The notes: generated by a model not told the origin, from the sequence alone. Positions 6,187 to 15,057 are shown, numbered from the stretch's first letter. The stretch: 64,000 bases of DNA from JAABQT01 sp035459025 (GCA_035459025.1 DATHYT010000068.1:1-64000); one strand, 5' to 3'. A program made the numbers and translations.

Positions 6187-9035
6187 TACTGGCAGGCCTC
6201 GCACTCGGGGTTGTCGATCGCGCAGAACTTCGCCTCCTCGGCGCCCGCCACCACCGGCACGCCGCCGTCGCTCGGCACCGCGTTCAGCTGCCCGGCCTTG
6301 GAGGTCGACTTCTCGGCGTGCGTCGCGCCCATGGAGCGCAGGTAGTAGGTGGTCTTCAGGCCCCGGATCCACGCCAGCTTGTAGGTTTCATCCAGCCGTT
6401 TGCCCGAGGCGCCGGCCATGTAAATGTTCAGCGACTGCGACTGGTCGATCCACTTCTGGCGGCGCGCGCCGGCCTCGACCAGCCAGCGCGGCTCGACCTC
6501 GAATGCCGTGGCGTAGAGCTTGCGCAGCGCCGCCGGCGCGCGATCAACACGGGCCAGGTTGCCGTCGAAGTACTTGAGGTCGGCGATCATCACCTCGTCC
6601 CACAACCCGGCGCGCTTCAGGTCGGCCACCAGGAACTCGTTGACCACGGTGAACTCGCCCGACAGGTTCGACTTCACGTACAGGTTCTGGTAGGTCGGCT
6701 CGATCGAAGCCGAGACGCCGACGATGTTGGCGATGGTCGCCGTCGGCGCGATGGCGATGCAGTTGGAGTTGCGCATGCCGTGCGCGCGGATGCGGCTGCG
6801 CAGCGGCTCCCAGTCGAGGACCCCGGAGCGGTCGACTTCGACGTAGCCACCGCGTTCCGCAGCGAGCAGGTCGAGCGAGTCCTGAGGCAGGATGCCGCGG
6901 TCCCACAGCGAGCCCTTGAAGCTCGAGTAGCGCCCGCGCTCCTCGGCGAGCTCGGTCGACGCCCAGTATGCGCAGTAGGCCACCATCTCCATCGAGCGGT
7001 CGGCGAACGCCACCGCCTCCGGCGAGGCGTAGGCGATGCGCAGCCGGTGCAGGCAGTCCTGGAAGCCCATGATGCCGAGGCCCACCGGGCGATGCCGCAG
7101 GTTGGAGTTCTTCGCCTTGTCGACGGCGTAGTAGTTGATGTCGACGACGTTGTCGAGCATGCGCATCGCGGTGCGTACGGTGCGTTTGAGCTTCTCGAAG
7201 TCCAGACCGCGCTCGCCCATGTGCGCCAGCAGGTTCACCGAGCCCAGGTTGCACACTGCGATCTCGTCGGCCGAGGTGTTCAGCGTGATCTCGGTGCACA
7301 GGTTGGAGCTGTGCACCACGCCCACGTGCTGCTGCGGGCTTCTGAGGTTGCACGGGTCCTTGAACGTGATCCAGGGATGCCCGGTCTCGAACAGCATCGA
7401 CAGCATCTTGCGCCACAGCTGCACCGCCGGCAGGCGCTTGTGCAGCTTCAACTCGCCGCGCGCCGCCTTGTCTTCGTAGCGCAGATACGCCTCCTCGAAC
7501 GCCCGTCCCACTTTGTCGTGCAGCTCGGGGACGTCGGAGGGACTGAACAGGGTCCACTCGGCGTTCTCCATCACGCGCTTCATGAACAGGTCCGGGATCC
7601 AGTTGGCCGTGTTCATGTCGTGCGTACGCCGGCGGTCGTCACCGGTGTTCTTGCGCAGTTCGAGAAACTCTTCGATGTCGAGGTGCCAGGTCTCCAGGTA
7701 CGAGCACACCGCGCCCTTTCTCTTGCCGCCCTGGTTCACCGCCACCGCGGTGTCGTTCACCACCTTCAGGAACGGCACCACGCCCTGCGACTTGCCGTTG
7801 GTGCCCTTGATGTGCGAGCAGAGGGCGCGCACCGGGGTCCAGTCTTTGCCAAGGCCGCCCGCGTACTTGGCGAGCAGCGCGTTCTCCTTGATGGCGTCGT
7901 AGATGCCGGTGAGGTCATCGGCCACCGTGGTCAGGTAGCACGAGGAGAGCTGCGAGCGCTGCGTGCCCGAATTGAACAGCGTCGGCGTCGAGCTCATGAA
8001 GTCGAAGGTCGACAGCACGTCGTAGAACTCGATGGCGCGCGCCTCGCGGTCCTTCTCCCTAAGCGCCAGGCCCATCGCCACGCGCATGAAGAAGGCCTGC
8101 GGCAGCTCGATCCTGCGCCCGCGAACGTGCAGGAAGTAGCGGTCGTAGAGCGTCTGCAGGCCGAGGTAGCCGAAGCTGAGGTCGCGCTCGGCCTTCAGCG
8201 CGCGGCCGATGCGCGCCAGGTCAAATTTTGCAAGCTCGGGGTCGAGCAGCTCGGCCTCGATGCCGCGGCGCACGAATTCCGGAAAGTACTCGGCGTAGCG
8301 CGTCGCCATCGCCTGCTGGCTCGCCTCCTCGCCCAGCACCTCGAGGCGGATGGTGTTCAGGAGCAGGCGCGCCGTGACGTAGCTGTACGCCGGGTCTTTC
8401 TCGATCAGCGCGCGCGCGGCAAGGATCGCCGACTTGCGCACTTCCTCCATCGGCACGCCGTCGTACAGGTCGCGCAGCGTGGTCTCGAGGATCGCCGCCG
8501 GCGCTGCCGCGCCGTCGAGCCCCTCGCACGCCGTCTCGAGCAGCCGCCGCAGCGCCTCGAGGTCGAGCGGCCGGCGCGCACCGCCGTCCACCACGTGCAG
8601 CACCGCCTCGGGCGACTGCCGCCCGGCCTTCTCCGCGGCGCGCGCGCGGGCGCGCTCCTCGCGGTACAGCACGTAGGCGCGGGCGACGTCGTGCTCGCCC
8701 GAGCGCATCAGCGCCAGCTCGACCTGGTCCTGGATGTCCTCGATGTGTACCGTGCCGCCCTGGGGCTGGCGCCGCTGCAGCGTGCCCACCACCTGCTCGG
8801 TGAGCCGCGCCACCAGCTCGCGGATGCGCGCCGAGGCCGCGCCCTGGCTGCCGTTCACCGCCAGAAACGCCTTGGTCATCGCCACCGAGATCTTCGCCGG
8901 CTCGAAGCCGACCACGGCGCCGTTGCGGCGGATGATCTTGTAGTCGCTGTACGCGGAACGGATCGTGCTGCTGGAGCCGGCAACGGTCGCGCTAGCCACA
9001 GGGCCGGTTGCTGGACTCTCTTGCGCGATCTGCAT
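6186..9035 (-). CDS. nrdA: class Ia ribonucleotide reductase, alpha subunit
   Basis: A 949-residue catalytic subunit that reduces ribonucleoside diphosphates to deoxyribonucleotides. The N-terminus holds an ATP-cone (about residues 30-125) and a second, more degenerate cone-like segment (about 145-235), an arrangement like the long Pseudomonas NrdA. The barrel follows with the active-site NLCTEI motif (Asn, Cys, Glu) and the redox cysteine in AVCNLGSVNL; the C-terminus ends in the CEACQ shuttle cysteines. The ATG at 9035 has AAGGGAGG upstream; the frame is open 22 codons further without a ribosome site. Two NrdR boxes lie upstream. Confidence 0.97.
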   Translation of the reverse strand: MQIAQESPATGPVASATVAGSSSTIRSAYSDYKIIRRNGAVVGFEPAKISVAMTKAFLAVNGSQGAASARIRELVARLTEQVVGTLQRRQPQGGTVHIEDIQDQVELALMRSGEHDVARAYVLYREERARARAAEKAGRQSPEAVLHVVDGGARRPLDLEALRRLLETACEGLDGAAAPAAILETTLRDLYDGVPMEEVRKSAILAARALIEKDPAYSYVTARLLLNTIRLEVLGEEASQQAMATRYAEYFPEFVRRGIEAELLDPELAKFDLARIGRALKAERDLSFGYLGLQTLYDRYFLHVRGRRIELPQAFFMRVAMGLALREKDREARAIEFYDVLSTFDFMSSTPTLFNSGTQRSQLSSCYLTTVADDLTGIYDAIKENALLAKYAGGLGKDWTPVRALCSHIKGTNGKSQGVVPFLKVVNDTAVAVNQGGKRKGAVCSYLETWHLDIEEFLELRKNTGDDRRRTHDMNTANWIPDLFMKRVMENAEWTLFSPSDVPELHDKVGRAFEEAYLRYEDKAARGELKLHKRLPAVQLWRKMLSMLFETGHPWITFKDPCNLRSPQQHVGVVHSSNLCTEITLNTSADEIAVCNLGSVNLLAHMGERGLDFEKLKRTVRTAMRMLDNVVDINYYAVDKAKNSNLRHRPVGLGIMGFQDCLHRLRIAYASPEAVAFADRSMEMVAYCAYWASTELAEERGRYSSFKGSLWDRGILPQDSLDLLAAERGGYVEVDRSGVLDWEPLRSRIRAHGMRNSNCIAIAPTATIANIVGVSASIEPTYQNLYVKSNLSGEFTVVNEFLVADLKRAGLWDEVMIADLKYFDGNLARVDRAPAALRKLYATAFEVEPRWLVEAGARRQKWIDQSQSLNIYMAGASGKRLDETYKLAWIRGLKTTYYLRSMGATHAEKSTSKAGQLNAVPSDGGVPVVAGAEEAKFCAIDNPECEACQ

Positions 9036-9095
9036 GTACCTGCCTCCCTTGCGTTGCCGCCCGCTGCAGGGCATTCGATGCAAGCTGCAGCGGAA

Positions 9096-9111
9096 CCACA
9101 ATATATAGTGC
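9096..9111 (-). promoter_or_regulatory. NrdR box 1 (proximal), overlapping the nrdA -10 region
   Basis: The minus strand reads GCACTATATATTGTGG, which matches the NrdR consensus at every core position. It lies 61 bases before the nrdA start and overlaps a TATATA/TATATT that could be the -10 of the nrdA promoter. NrdR is the ATP/dATP-sensing repressor of ribonucleotide reductase genes. Confidence 0.85.
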
Positions 9112-9126
9112 TGAACCTCTGATTGC

Positions 9127-9142
9127 TAACTATTTCTAGTGG
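9127..9142 (-). promoter_or_regulatory. NrdR box 2 (distal), degenerate
   Basis: The minus strand reads CCACTAGAAATAGTTA, keeping most of the NrdR consensus. Its centre is 31 bp from that of box 1, the three-helical-turn spacing known for tandem NrdR boxes. A possible -35 (TTAGCA) lies between the two boxes. Confidence 0.65.
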
Positions 9143-9260
9143 CCGCAATGTACCACGCGGATTTTATTTTGCAAGCGGCGCAACATGCCGCGCGCCGTGG
9201 CGCCGGATTTGCGCGGTGCAGCGTAGCCACTAACAGCGGTGGAAACGGAGAGGCCGGCTA

Positions 9261-9809
9261 CTAGATGTTGTGGCGCGCGAGGCCGGCGTAGAAGCGCGGC
9301 CAGTCGAAGCGCGCGCCCGGGTCGCGCTTGCGCCGCGGCGCGACGTCGCTGTGCGCAGCGCAGGCGGTGAGCGGCAGCTGCGCCGCGAGCGCGCGCGCCA
9401 GGCGCGCCAGGCACCGGTACTGCGCGGCGGCGAATGCGCGGCCTTCCAGGCCTTCGAGCTCGACGCCAACGGCGTAGTCGTTGCAGCGCTCGAGGCCGCG
9501 CCAGCGCGAGGCGCCTGCGTGCCAGGCGCGCCGGTGCACCGGGACGAACTGCTGCAGCGCACCGTCGCGGCGCACGAAGAAATGCGCCGATACGCGCAGC
9601 TGCGCCAGGGAGCGAAAGTATGGGTGCGCACCCGCGTCGAGCCGGTTGGTGAACAGGCGCTCGACGGCGTCGCCGCCGTACTTGCCGGGCGGCAGGCTGA
9701 TCGAATGCAGTACGAGGAGCCGCACCGCCGCGCCGCGCGGCCGCGCGTCGCAGTTGGGCGAGGCGATGTAGCGGGCGCCGCGCAGCAGCCCGTCAGGGCC
9801 GATGCTCAT
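9261..9809 (-). CDS. ampD: 1,6-anhydro-N-acetylmuramyl-L-alanine amidase AmpD
   Basis: A 182-residue cytoplasmic zinc amidase that removes the peptide from anhydro-muropeptides in cell-wall recycling. Zinc ligands fit the family: His35 in LLVLHSISLP, and the His and Asp of AAHSDVAPRRKRDPG; the catalytic Glu sits in YAVGVELEG. The ATG at 9809 overlaps the 3' end of the pilR-type gene by 17 bases, so the two are translationally linked. A neighbouring beta-lactamase or AmpR gene is not seen, so a role in beta-lactamase induction is not indicated here. Confidence 0.93.
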   Translation of the reverse strand: MSIGPDGLLRGARYIASPNCDARPRGAAVRLLVLHSISLPPGKYGGDAVERLFTNRLDAGAHPYFRSLAQLRVSAHFFVRRDGALQQFVPVHRRAWHAGASRWRGLERCNDYAVGVELEGLEGRAFAAAQYRCLARLARALAAQLPLTACAAHSDVAPRRKRDPGARFDWPRFYAGLARHNI

Positions 9810-11172
9810 CCGTGATGCCGAGGCGCTGCATGCGGTAGCGCAGCGTGCGGAAGGTGATGCCGAGTAGCTTGGCGGCGGCGGTGCGGTTGAACTGGGTGCG
9901 CGCCAGCGCCTCGAGGATCGCCTCGCGCTCGACGCGGTCGAGGTACTCCGGCAGCGGCGCGCCGAGCGCGCCTTCGCCGGCGCGGGCGCCGCTGTCTTCG
10001 GCCGCGACCGGCCTGAGCATCAGGTCGTCGGCCCCTATCTCGGCGCCGCCCGAGAGCGCCGTGGCGCGCTCCAGGATATTCTCCAGCTCGCGGATGTTGC
10101 CCGGGAAATCATATTGCGCCAGCTCGACGAGCGCCGCCGCCGACAGCCGCGCCGGCGCCGCGCCGTTCGCCCGCGCGATGCGCTCGAGGATGCTCGCCGC
10201 GATCAGCGGGATGTCCTCGCGGCAGTCGCGCAAAGGCGGCATCTTCAGCTCGATCACGTTGAGGCGGTAGAACAGGTCCTGGCGAAAGCGCCCCGATTCC
10301 ACCAGCCGCGCCAGGTTCTGGTGCGTGGCGCTGATGATGCGCACGTCCACCGGCTCTTCCTGCGTCGCGCCCACCTTGCGTACGCGCTTTTCCTGGATCG
10401 CGCGCAACAGCTTCACCTGCATGGCGAGCGGCAGGTCCGCCACTTCGTCGAGGAACAGCGTGCCGCCGTTGGCGGCCTGGAAGAAGCCGTCGCGGTCGTG
10501 GTCGGCGCCGGTGAACGCGCCCTTTTTGTAGCCGAAGAACTCGCTCTCCATCAGGGTCTCGGGAATCGCGCCGCAGTTCACCGGCACGAAGGGGCGCTCG
10601 CGGCGCGCGCCTTCGCCGTGGATCAGCCGCGCAGCGAGCTCCTTGCCGCTGCCGGACTCGCCCGAGACGTGCACCGGCGCCTGCGTGCGCGCGAGCTTGG
10701 CGATCAGTTTGCGCACCTGGTCGAGCGGCGCGCTGCCACCGAGCAGCGGCAGGTCGCGCGCCGGTGGATCCGCCTGGTCGGGCAGCGACAGCGCCGACTT
10801 CACCAGCGCGCGCAGCTGCTCCAGGCCCACCGGCTTGGACACGTAATCGAAGGCGCCGGCCTTGAGCGCGGCGACCGCGTTCTCGGCGCTGCCGTACGCC
10901 GTGATCACCGCCACCGGCAGGTCGCCCGGCAGGCCGCTGATGTGGCGCACCAGGTCAAGGCCTTCGCCATCGGGCAGGCGCATGTCGGTCAAGCACAGGT
11001 CGAAGCGCGCGTCGCGCAACGTGTCGCGTGCCTCGGCCAGGCTGCCCACCGCCACCACCCCCAGCCCCATCTTCGCCAGCGTCAGCTCCAGCAGCTCGCG
11101 GATGTCGGGCTCGTCGTCCACCACCAGCACGCGGCGCTCGCGCTGCACGGGCTTGCGCTCGGCGCGCCTCAT
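9793..11172 (-). CDS. pilR: sigma-54-dependent response regulator, PilR family
   Basis: A 459-residue NtrC-type activator. Residues about 14-125 form a receiver domain with the phospho-acceptor Asp in CLTDMRLPDG. The AAA+ domain follows, with Walker A GESGSGKE, the sigma-54 contact GAFTGA and Walker B GTLFLDEV. The C-terminal Fis-type helix-turn-helix is NRTAAAKLLGITFRTLRYRM. The ATG overlaps the pilS stop by four bases (ATGA). In this family PilR activates pilin and type IV pilus genes with RpoN; no pilin gene is in the window, so the targets are inferred from the family. Confidence 0.9.
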   Translation of the reverse strand: MRRAERKPVQRERRVLVVDDEPDIRELLELTLAKMGLGVVAVGSLAEARDTLRDARFDLCLTDMRLPDGEGLDLVRHISGLPGDLPVAVITAYGSAENAVAALKAGAFDYVSKPVGLEQLRALVKSALSLPDQADPPARDLPLLGGSAPLDQVRKLIAKLARTQAPVHVSGESGSGKELAARLIHGEGARRERPFVPVNCGAIPETLMESEFFGYKKGAFTGADHDRDGFFQAANGGTLFLDEVADLPLAMQVKLLRAIQEKRVRKVGATQEEPVDVRIISATHQNLARLVESGRFRQDLFYRLNVIELKMPPLRDCREDIPLIAASILERIARANGAAPARLSAAALVELAQYDFPGNIRELENILERATALSGGAEIGADDLMLRPVAAEDSGARAGEGALGAPLPEYLDRVEREAILEALARTQFNRTAAAKLLGITFRTLRYRMQRLGITDEHRP

Positions 11173-12764
11173 GCGTGCGCCCCGCCGCGGCAGACGATGC
11201 GGAAATGCGCGCCCGGCAGGTCGTTGACGTACTCGAGCAGCGCACCGTTGGCGGCGGCCAGTTCGCGTGCGAGGTACAAGCCCAGGCCGGTCCCCTTGCT
11301 GTCGGTGGTGAAGAACGGCTCGAACAGCTGCCCCTGGTCGGCGGGGGCCACCCCGGGGCCGTTGTCGGCGACGCTCAATTCTACTTTGTCGCCGAAGGCG
11401 CGCGCCGCGATGCGCACGGCGCCGGGCTCGGCGCGCGCGTGGCGCACGGCGTTGCGCAGCAGGTTCCACAGCACCTGGCGCAGGTGTTCGGGATCGAACT
11501 CGACCCAGGCGTCGCGACCCGTGTCGATCACGAACCGCTGCGCCGGCAGCGACTCGTTGGCGGCAAACTCCTCGATGAACGGCGGCAGCCAGGCCGCGAG
11601 CGCGATGCGCTCGGCGGCGATGCGGTCGCGGCGGTTGAGCTGCAGCACGTCGGTCACCAGGCGCTCCAGGCGCAGCGTGTTGTCGTGGATGATGCGCGTC
11701 AGGCGGCCGCGGTCCTGACCGCGGCGCTCCTCCGCGAGCAGCTCCGCGGCGTGGCTGATGGCGGCGAGCGGATTGCGGATCTCGTGCGCGATGTTGGCCG
11801 TCAGCCGGCCGAGCGCCGCGAGCTTCAGCTGCTGCGCCTGCTCGCGCGAGCGCGTCATGTCCTCGACGAACACCACGGTGAACTGGTCTTCGGTGCCGGT
11901 GTCGAGCAGCCGCGCGCGCACCTCCTTGCCGCGCGCTTCCAGGTCCACCGACACCGCGGGGCGCCCGCCCGCGTCGCGCCAGGCGCGCCAGCGGTCCACC
12001 AGCCCGGGCAGCACCGCGGCGAGCGGCAGCCCGCGCAGCACGTCCATGCCGAGCAGGCGCATCGACTGCGGGTTGTGCTCGACGACGCGGCCCTGCCGGT
12101 CGAGCAGTACCACGCCGTCCTGCATGTCCGCGATCACCAGCTGGTTGACGCGCGTCTGGTTGGCGAGCGCGCGGCCGCGCTCGCGCGCCAGGCGCTCGTT
12201 GGCGGCCAGGCGCTGCGCCAGCCAGCCGGTGGCACCGGCGATGGCGAAGTAGCCCATCGACAGCAGCCCTGCGGGCACCACGCTCGCCGAGGGCAGGTCG
12301 AGCGCCAACACCCAATAGGTCTCCTCGAGCAGCACGGCGATCGCGGCGAGCGCCGCGTAGAGGAACGTCAGCCGCAGCGGCGCCACCAGCCCGGCGCCGG
12401 TGAGCGAGATCAGCAGCATCACGCCCAAGCCGCTGCGCATGCCGCCGCTCGCGTACATGAGCAGCGGGATGACGAGCACGTCGAGCAGCGCGTGCGCCGA
12501 GAGCTGCAGGTTGAAGCGCTCGTGCACCGAGCGCACCACGAACTGCAGCGCGATGCCGAGGATCAGGTAGCCGACGCACACGGCGCGGAACAGCCGCATG
12601 TCGTGCGCGCCGAAGTTGATCGGCTCGTAGGCGACGTAGGTGGCGCCGAGGAACAGCAGCGCCACCAAGATGCGGTACAGGTTGAAGTACTGCAGCGAGA
12701 TCCAGAACGATTCCGGCGGGCGGTCTTCGCGCGCGAACAGCGGCGCATAGGCCAGTGTCGCCAT
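11169..12764 (-). CDS. pilS: sensor histidine kinase, PilS family
   Basis: A 531-residue membrane kinase. About six transmembrane segments lie in residues 20-195, then a PAS-like segment (about 215-320), then the DHp and ATPase domains with the phospho-accepting His in NIAHEIRNPLAAI, the N-box NLLRNAVRHA, and the DNGPG and GTGLGL motifs. It should phosphorylate the adjacent PilR-type regulator. The start is the ATG at 12764, which shares a base with the upstream stop (TAATG); the frame is open 35 codons further, but those residues overlap the upstream gene. Confidence 0.92.
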   Translation of the reverse strand: MATLAYAPLFAREDRPPESFWISLQYFNLYRILVALLFLGATYVAYEPINFGAHDMRLFRAVCVGYLILGIALQFVVRSVHERFNLQLSAHALLDVLVIPLLMYASGGMRSGLGVMLLISLTGAGLVAPLRLTFLYAALAAIAVLLEETYWVLALDLPSASVVPAGLLSMGYFAIAGATGWLAQRLAANERLARERGRALANQTRVNQLVIADMQDGVVLLDRQGRVVEHNPQSMRLLGMDVLRGLPLAAVLPGLVDRWRAWRDAGGRPAVSVDLEARGKEVRARLLDTGTEDQFTVVFVEDMTRSREQAQQLKLAALGRLTANIAHEIRNPLAAISHAAELLAEERRGQDRGRLTRIIHDNTLRLERLVTDVLQLNRRDRIAAERIALAAWLPPFIEEFAANESLPAQRFVIDTGRDAWVEFDPEHLRQVLWNLLRNAVRHARAEPGAVRIAARAFGDKVELSVADNGPGVAPADQGQLFEPFFTTDSKGTGLGLYLARELAAANGALLEYVNDLPGAHFRIVCRGGAHA

Positions 12765-12994
12765 TACGGCTGGCGCGGCCCGAGCCGCGCGTGCTCCTCG
12801 CTGCAGTACTCGCCGCCGGCCGCGCTGCGCGCCTCGGCGCGCGGCAGGTGCACGCCGCAGTGCGCGCACGCCACGAGCTCGCCCGGCACGCCCGGCGCGC
12901 GCGGCGGCGCGCCGCCCTGGCGCTCGCGCAGCGCCCGGCGTACCAGCCAGACCAGGACCAGCACCGTAAGGGCAAGTAGGACCAAGCGTCCCAT
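12764..12994 (-). CDS. PP0621 family protein, small membrane-anchored zinc-ribbon-like protein
   Basis: A 76-residue protein with one N-terminal transmembrane helix (LVLLALTVLVLVWLVRRAL), a short proline-rich linker, and a C-terminal Cys cluster (CAHCGVHLPRAE, then GGEYCSEEHARL) able to bind one zinc. Proteins of this type sit directly upstream of pilS in many betaproteobacteria, as here, with a one-base overlap. The function is unknown; the conserved link to pilSR suggests an accessory role in pilus signalling, which is inference. Confidence 0.8.
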   Translation of the reverse strand: MGRLVLLALTVLVLVWLVRRALRERQGGAPPRAPGVPGELVACAHCGVHLPRAEARSAAGGEYCSEEHARLGPRQP

Positions 12995-13032
12995 GGCGCT
13001 ATTCTAGGAGCTTGGTCAACGAAGGGTATTCG

Positions 13033-13263
13033 ATGAGCGCACATCCGAATCCGATGCTGAAAGTCAGCCTGCCGATCGCAAAGGCGCGCTTGATCGTGCG
13101 CCACGCGCTCGGGGCGGGCCGCGCGGCGAACATGATGCCGCTCACCGTCGTCGTGCTGGACGCGGGCGGCCATCCGGTTGCGCTCGAGCGCGAGGACGGC
13201 TCGGGCATCCTGCGCTCGTCGCCGGCGCAGCCGGCGCCGGACTGGGCGCAATCGAAACTGTGA
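13033..13263 (+). pseudogene. 5' remnant of a GlcG/HbpS-type heme-binding protein gene
   Basis: The first 60 or so residues resemble the N-terminal half of GlcG/HbpS proteins, including MPLTVVVLDAGGHPVALERE followed by DGSGILR. The family is about 135-145 residues long; here the similarity stops after GILR, an unrelated 15-residue tail follows, and the frame ends 9 bases before the CCA end of tRNA-Pro(CGG). The ATG at 13033 has a GAAGGG upstream. The gene looks truncated, perhaps by a past insertion or deletion at the tRNA end. Whether it is still expressed is unknown. Confidence 0.6.
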
Positions 13264-13272
13264 GAAGGGGAA

Positions 13273-13349
13273 TGGTCGGGGTGACTGGATTCGAACCAGC
13301 GACACCTGCGTCCCGAACGCAGTACTCTACCAGGCTGAGCTACACCCCG
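13273..13349 (-). tRNA. tRNA-Pro (anticodon CGG)
   Basis: A 77-base cloverleaf with encoded CCA. The acceptor stem CGGGGTG pairs with CACCCCG, the anticodon stem CTGCG/CGCAG encloses the loop TTCGGGA, and the T-arm reads GGTTCGAATCC. The anticodon CGG decodes CCG. Confidence 0.97.
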
Positions 13350-13361
13350 AATCGCCGGACA

Positions 13362-14363
13362 CTAGCCGCGGCGCGACACCGCGAAGGCCGCCAATTCTAG
13401 CAAAGATTCCCTGTGCGCCGAGGGCGCGAGCGCCTCGATCGCGCGCGATGCCGCGTCGGCCTCGCGCCGCGCGGCGTTGCGCGCATAGTCGAGCGCGCGC
13501 GTCGACTGGATCGCCGCCAGGACGGGCGCGAATTCCTCGCGCCCGCCCTCGCGGATGGCGCGCTGCACGAGCGCGCGCTGCTCGGGACTGCCCGCCTGCA
13601 TGACGCGGATCAGCGGCAGCGTCGGCTTGCCCTCGGCCAGGTCGTCGCCGAGGCTCTTGCCGGTTTCCTGCGCCGCGCCGGAGTAGTCGAGCACGTCGTC
13701 GACCACCTGGAAGGCGGTGCCCAGATGCATGCCGTAGGCGGCCAGCCCCTGCTCCAGGGCCGGCGCCGCCCCGCCCAGGATACCGCCGAGGCGCGCCGCC
13801 GCCTCGAACAGCTTCGCGGTCTTCCTGCGCACGACGTCGAGGTAGCGTGCCTCGTCCACGTCCGGATCGTGGCAGTTCATCAGCTGCAGCACCTCGCCCT
13901 CCGCGATGGTGTTCGTAGCGTCGGCGAGCACGCGCATCACGCGCAGGTTGTCCAGCCCGACCATCATCTGGAAGGCGCGCGAGTAGAGAAAATCGCCGAC
14001 CAGGACCGAGGCGGCGTTGCCGAACGCGGCGTTGGCGGTGCGCCGACCGCGCCGCAGCCGCGACTCGTCGACCACGTCGTCGTGCAGCAGGGTCGCGGTG
14101 TGGATGAACTCCACCACCGCGGCGAGCTCGTGGCAGGCCGGACCGCGGCACCCGAGCGCCCCGGCGGCGAGCAGCAGCAGGGCCGGGCGCAGCCGCTTGC
14201 CGCCCCCGGCGACGATGTACTCGGCGACCTGGCGCACCAGGGCCACGTCGGAGCCCAGGCGCGCGCGGATGAGCGCGTCCACCTGCCGCATGTCGTCGGC
14301 AACCGGGGCAAGAAGGGGGCTGGCGGTGGTCGGCGGCATCGGGGCGCTGCGCACGCGTAGCAT
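13362..14363 (-). CDS. ispB: octaprenyl/polyprenyl diphosphate synthase
   Basis: A 333-residue trans-prenyltransferase that adds isopentenyl diphosphate to farnesyl diphosphate to make the ubiquinone side chain. Both aspartate-rich metal motifs are present: DDVVDE at about residues 95-100 and DDVLDY near 223, with GGGKRLRP near residue 54. Starts at the ATG at 14363 or the ATG eight codons later (14339) are both possible. It is divergent from rplU, the usual betaproteobacterial arrangement, and its 3' end is 12 bases from tRNA-Pro(CGG). Confidence 0.94.
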   Translation of the reverse strand: MLRVRSAPMPPTTASPLLAPVADDMRQVDALIRARLGSDVALVRQVAEYIVAGGGKRLRPALLLLAAGALGCRGPACHELAAVVEFIHTATLLHDDVVDESRLRRGRRTANAAFGNAASVLVGDFLYSRAFQMMVGLDNLRVMRVLADATNTIAEGEVLQLMNCHDPDVDEARYLDVVRRKTAKLFEAAARLGGILGGAAPALEQGLAAYGMHLGTAFQVVDDVLDYSGAAQETGKSLGDDLAEGKPTLPLIRVMQAGSPEQRALVQRAIREGGREEFAPVLAAIQSTRALDYARNAARREADAASRAIEALAPSAHRESLLELAAFAVSRRG

Positions 14364-14371
14364 ACAAGGCT

Positions 14372-14401
14372 TTGACGCGCGCCGGCTGAATCTCCTATAA
14401 T
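14372..14401 (+). promoter_or_regulatory. sigma-70 promoter for rplU-rpmA
   Basis: TTGACG (14372-14377), an 18-base spacer and a perfect TATAAT (14396-14401). The predicted transcript starts near 14408, about 31 bases before the rplU ATG. The promoter lies in the gap divergent from ispB. Confidence 0.8.
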
Positions 14402-14438
14402 TCCAAGTCTTTACCGAACTTTGGCGGCAGAACCCCCC

Positions 14439-14756
14439 ATGTACGCAATCATCAAGACCGGCGGCAAGCAGTATCGCGTCAGCGCCGGCGAGCAGGTGCG
14501 CGTCGAGACGCTCGCGGCCGACGTCGGCGCGGCGGTCTCCTTCGACGAAGTGCTGCTGGTCGGCGCGGGCGACGCGGTGCGCGTCGGCGCGCCGCTCGTG
14601 TCAGGCGCCCAAGTGAAGGCCACGGTCGTCGGCCACGGCCGCGGCGACAAGGTCAAGATCTTCAAGCTGCGGCGGCGCAAGCATTTCCAGAAATCGCAGG
14701 GCCACCGCCAGAACTACACCGAGGTCCGGATCGACGACATCGTCGCCGGCGCCTAG
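14439..14756 (+). CDS. rplU: 50S ribosomal protein L21
   Basis: A 105-residue ribosomal protein of the large subunit that binds 23S rRNA. It begins MYAIIKTGGKQYRVSAGEQV and ends with the basic KIFKLRRRKHFQKSQGHRQ segment typical of L21. The start is the second ATG-like choice at 14439; the open frame extends six codons upstream, but family N-termini match MYAIIKTGG. It leads the rplU-rpmA transcription unit under a strong promoter. Confidence 0.98.
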   Translation: MYAIIKTGGKQYRVSAGEQVRVETLAADVGAAVSFDEVLLVGAGDAVRVGAPLVSGAQVKATVVGHGRGDKVKIFKLRRRKHFQKSQGHRQNYTEVRIDDIVAGA

Positions 14757-14776
14757 CGGATCAGGGAGAACGGAAC

Positions 14777-15034
14777 ATGGCACACAAGAAAGCAGGCGGC
14801 AGTTCGCGCAACGGGCGCGACTCACAGGCCAAGCGCCTCGGCGTGAAGGTTTACGGCGGCGAGCAGGTGAACGCCGGCCAGATCCTGGTGCGCCAGCGCG
14901 GCACCGTGGTGCACCCCGGCTCCAACGTGGGCATGGGACGCGACCACACCCTGTTCGCGCGCGTCGCAGGCAAGGTGCAGTACCTGGTCAAGGGCGAGCG
15001 CAGCAAGAAGACCGTGTGTGTGCAACCGGCCTGA
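14777..15034 (+). CDS. rpmA: 50S ribosomal protein L27
   Basis: An 85-residue ribosomal protein whose N-terminal tail (MAHKKAGGSSRNGRDSQAKR) reaches the peptidyl-transferase centre. The ATG has GGGAGAACGGAAC upstream and lies 20 bases after rplU. No cleavable N-terminal extension of the Firmicutes type is present. A hairpin with a T-run follows the stop. Confidence 0.98.
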   Translation: MAHKKAGGSSRNGRDSQAKRLGVKVYGGEQVNAGQILVRQRGTVVHPGSNVGMGRDHTLFARVAGKVQYLVKGERSKKTVCVQPA

Positions 15035-15057
15035 CGGCCGGCCACCCCACCCAACCA

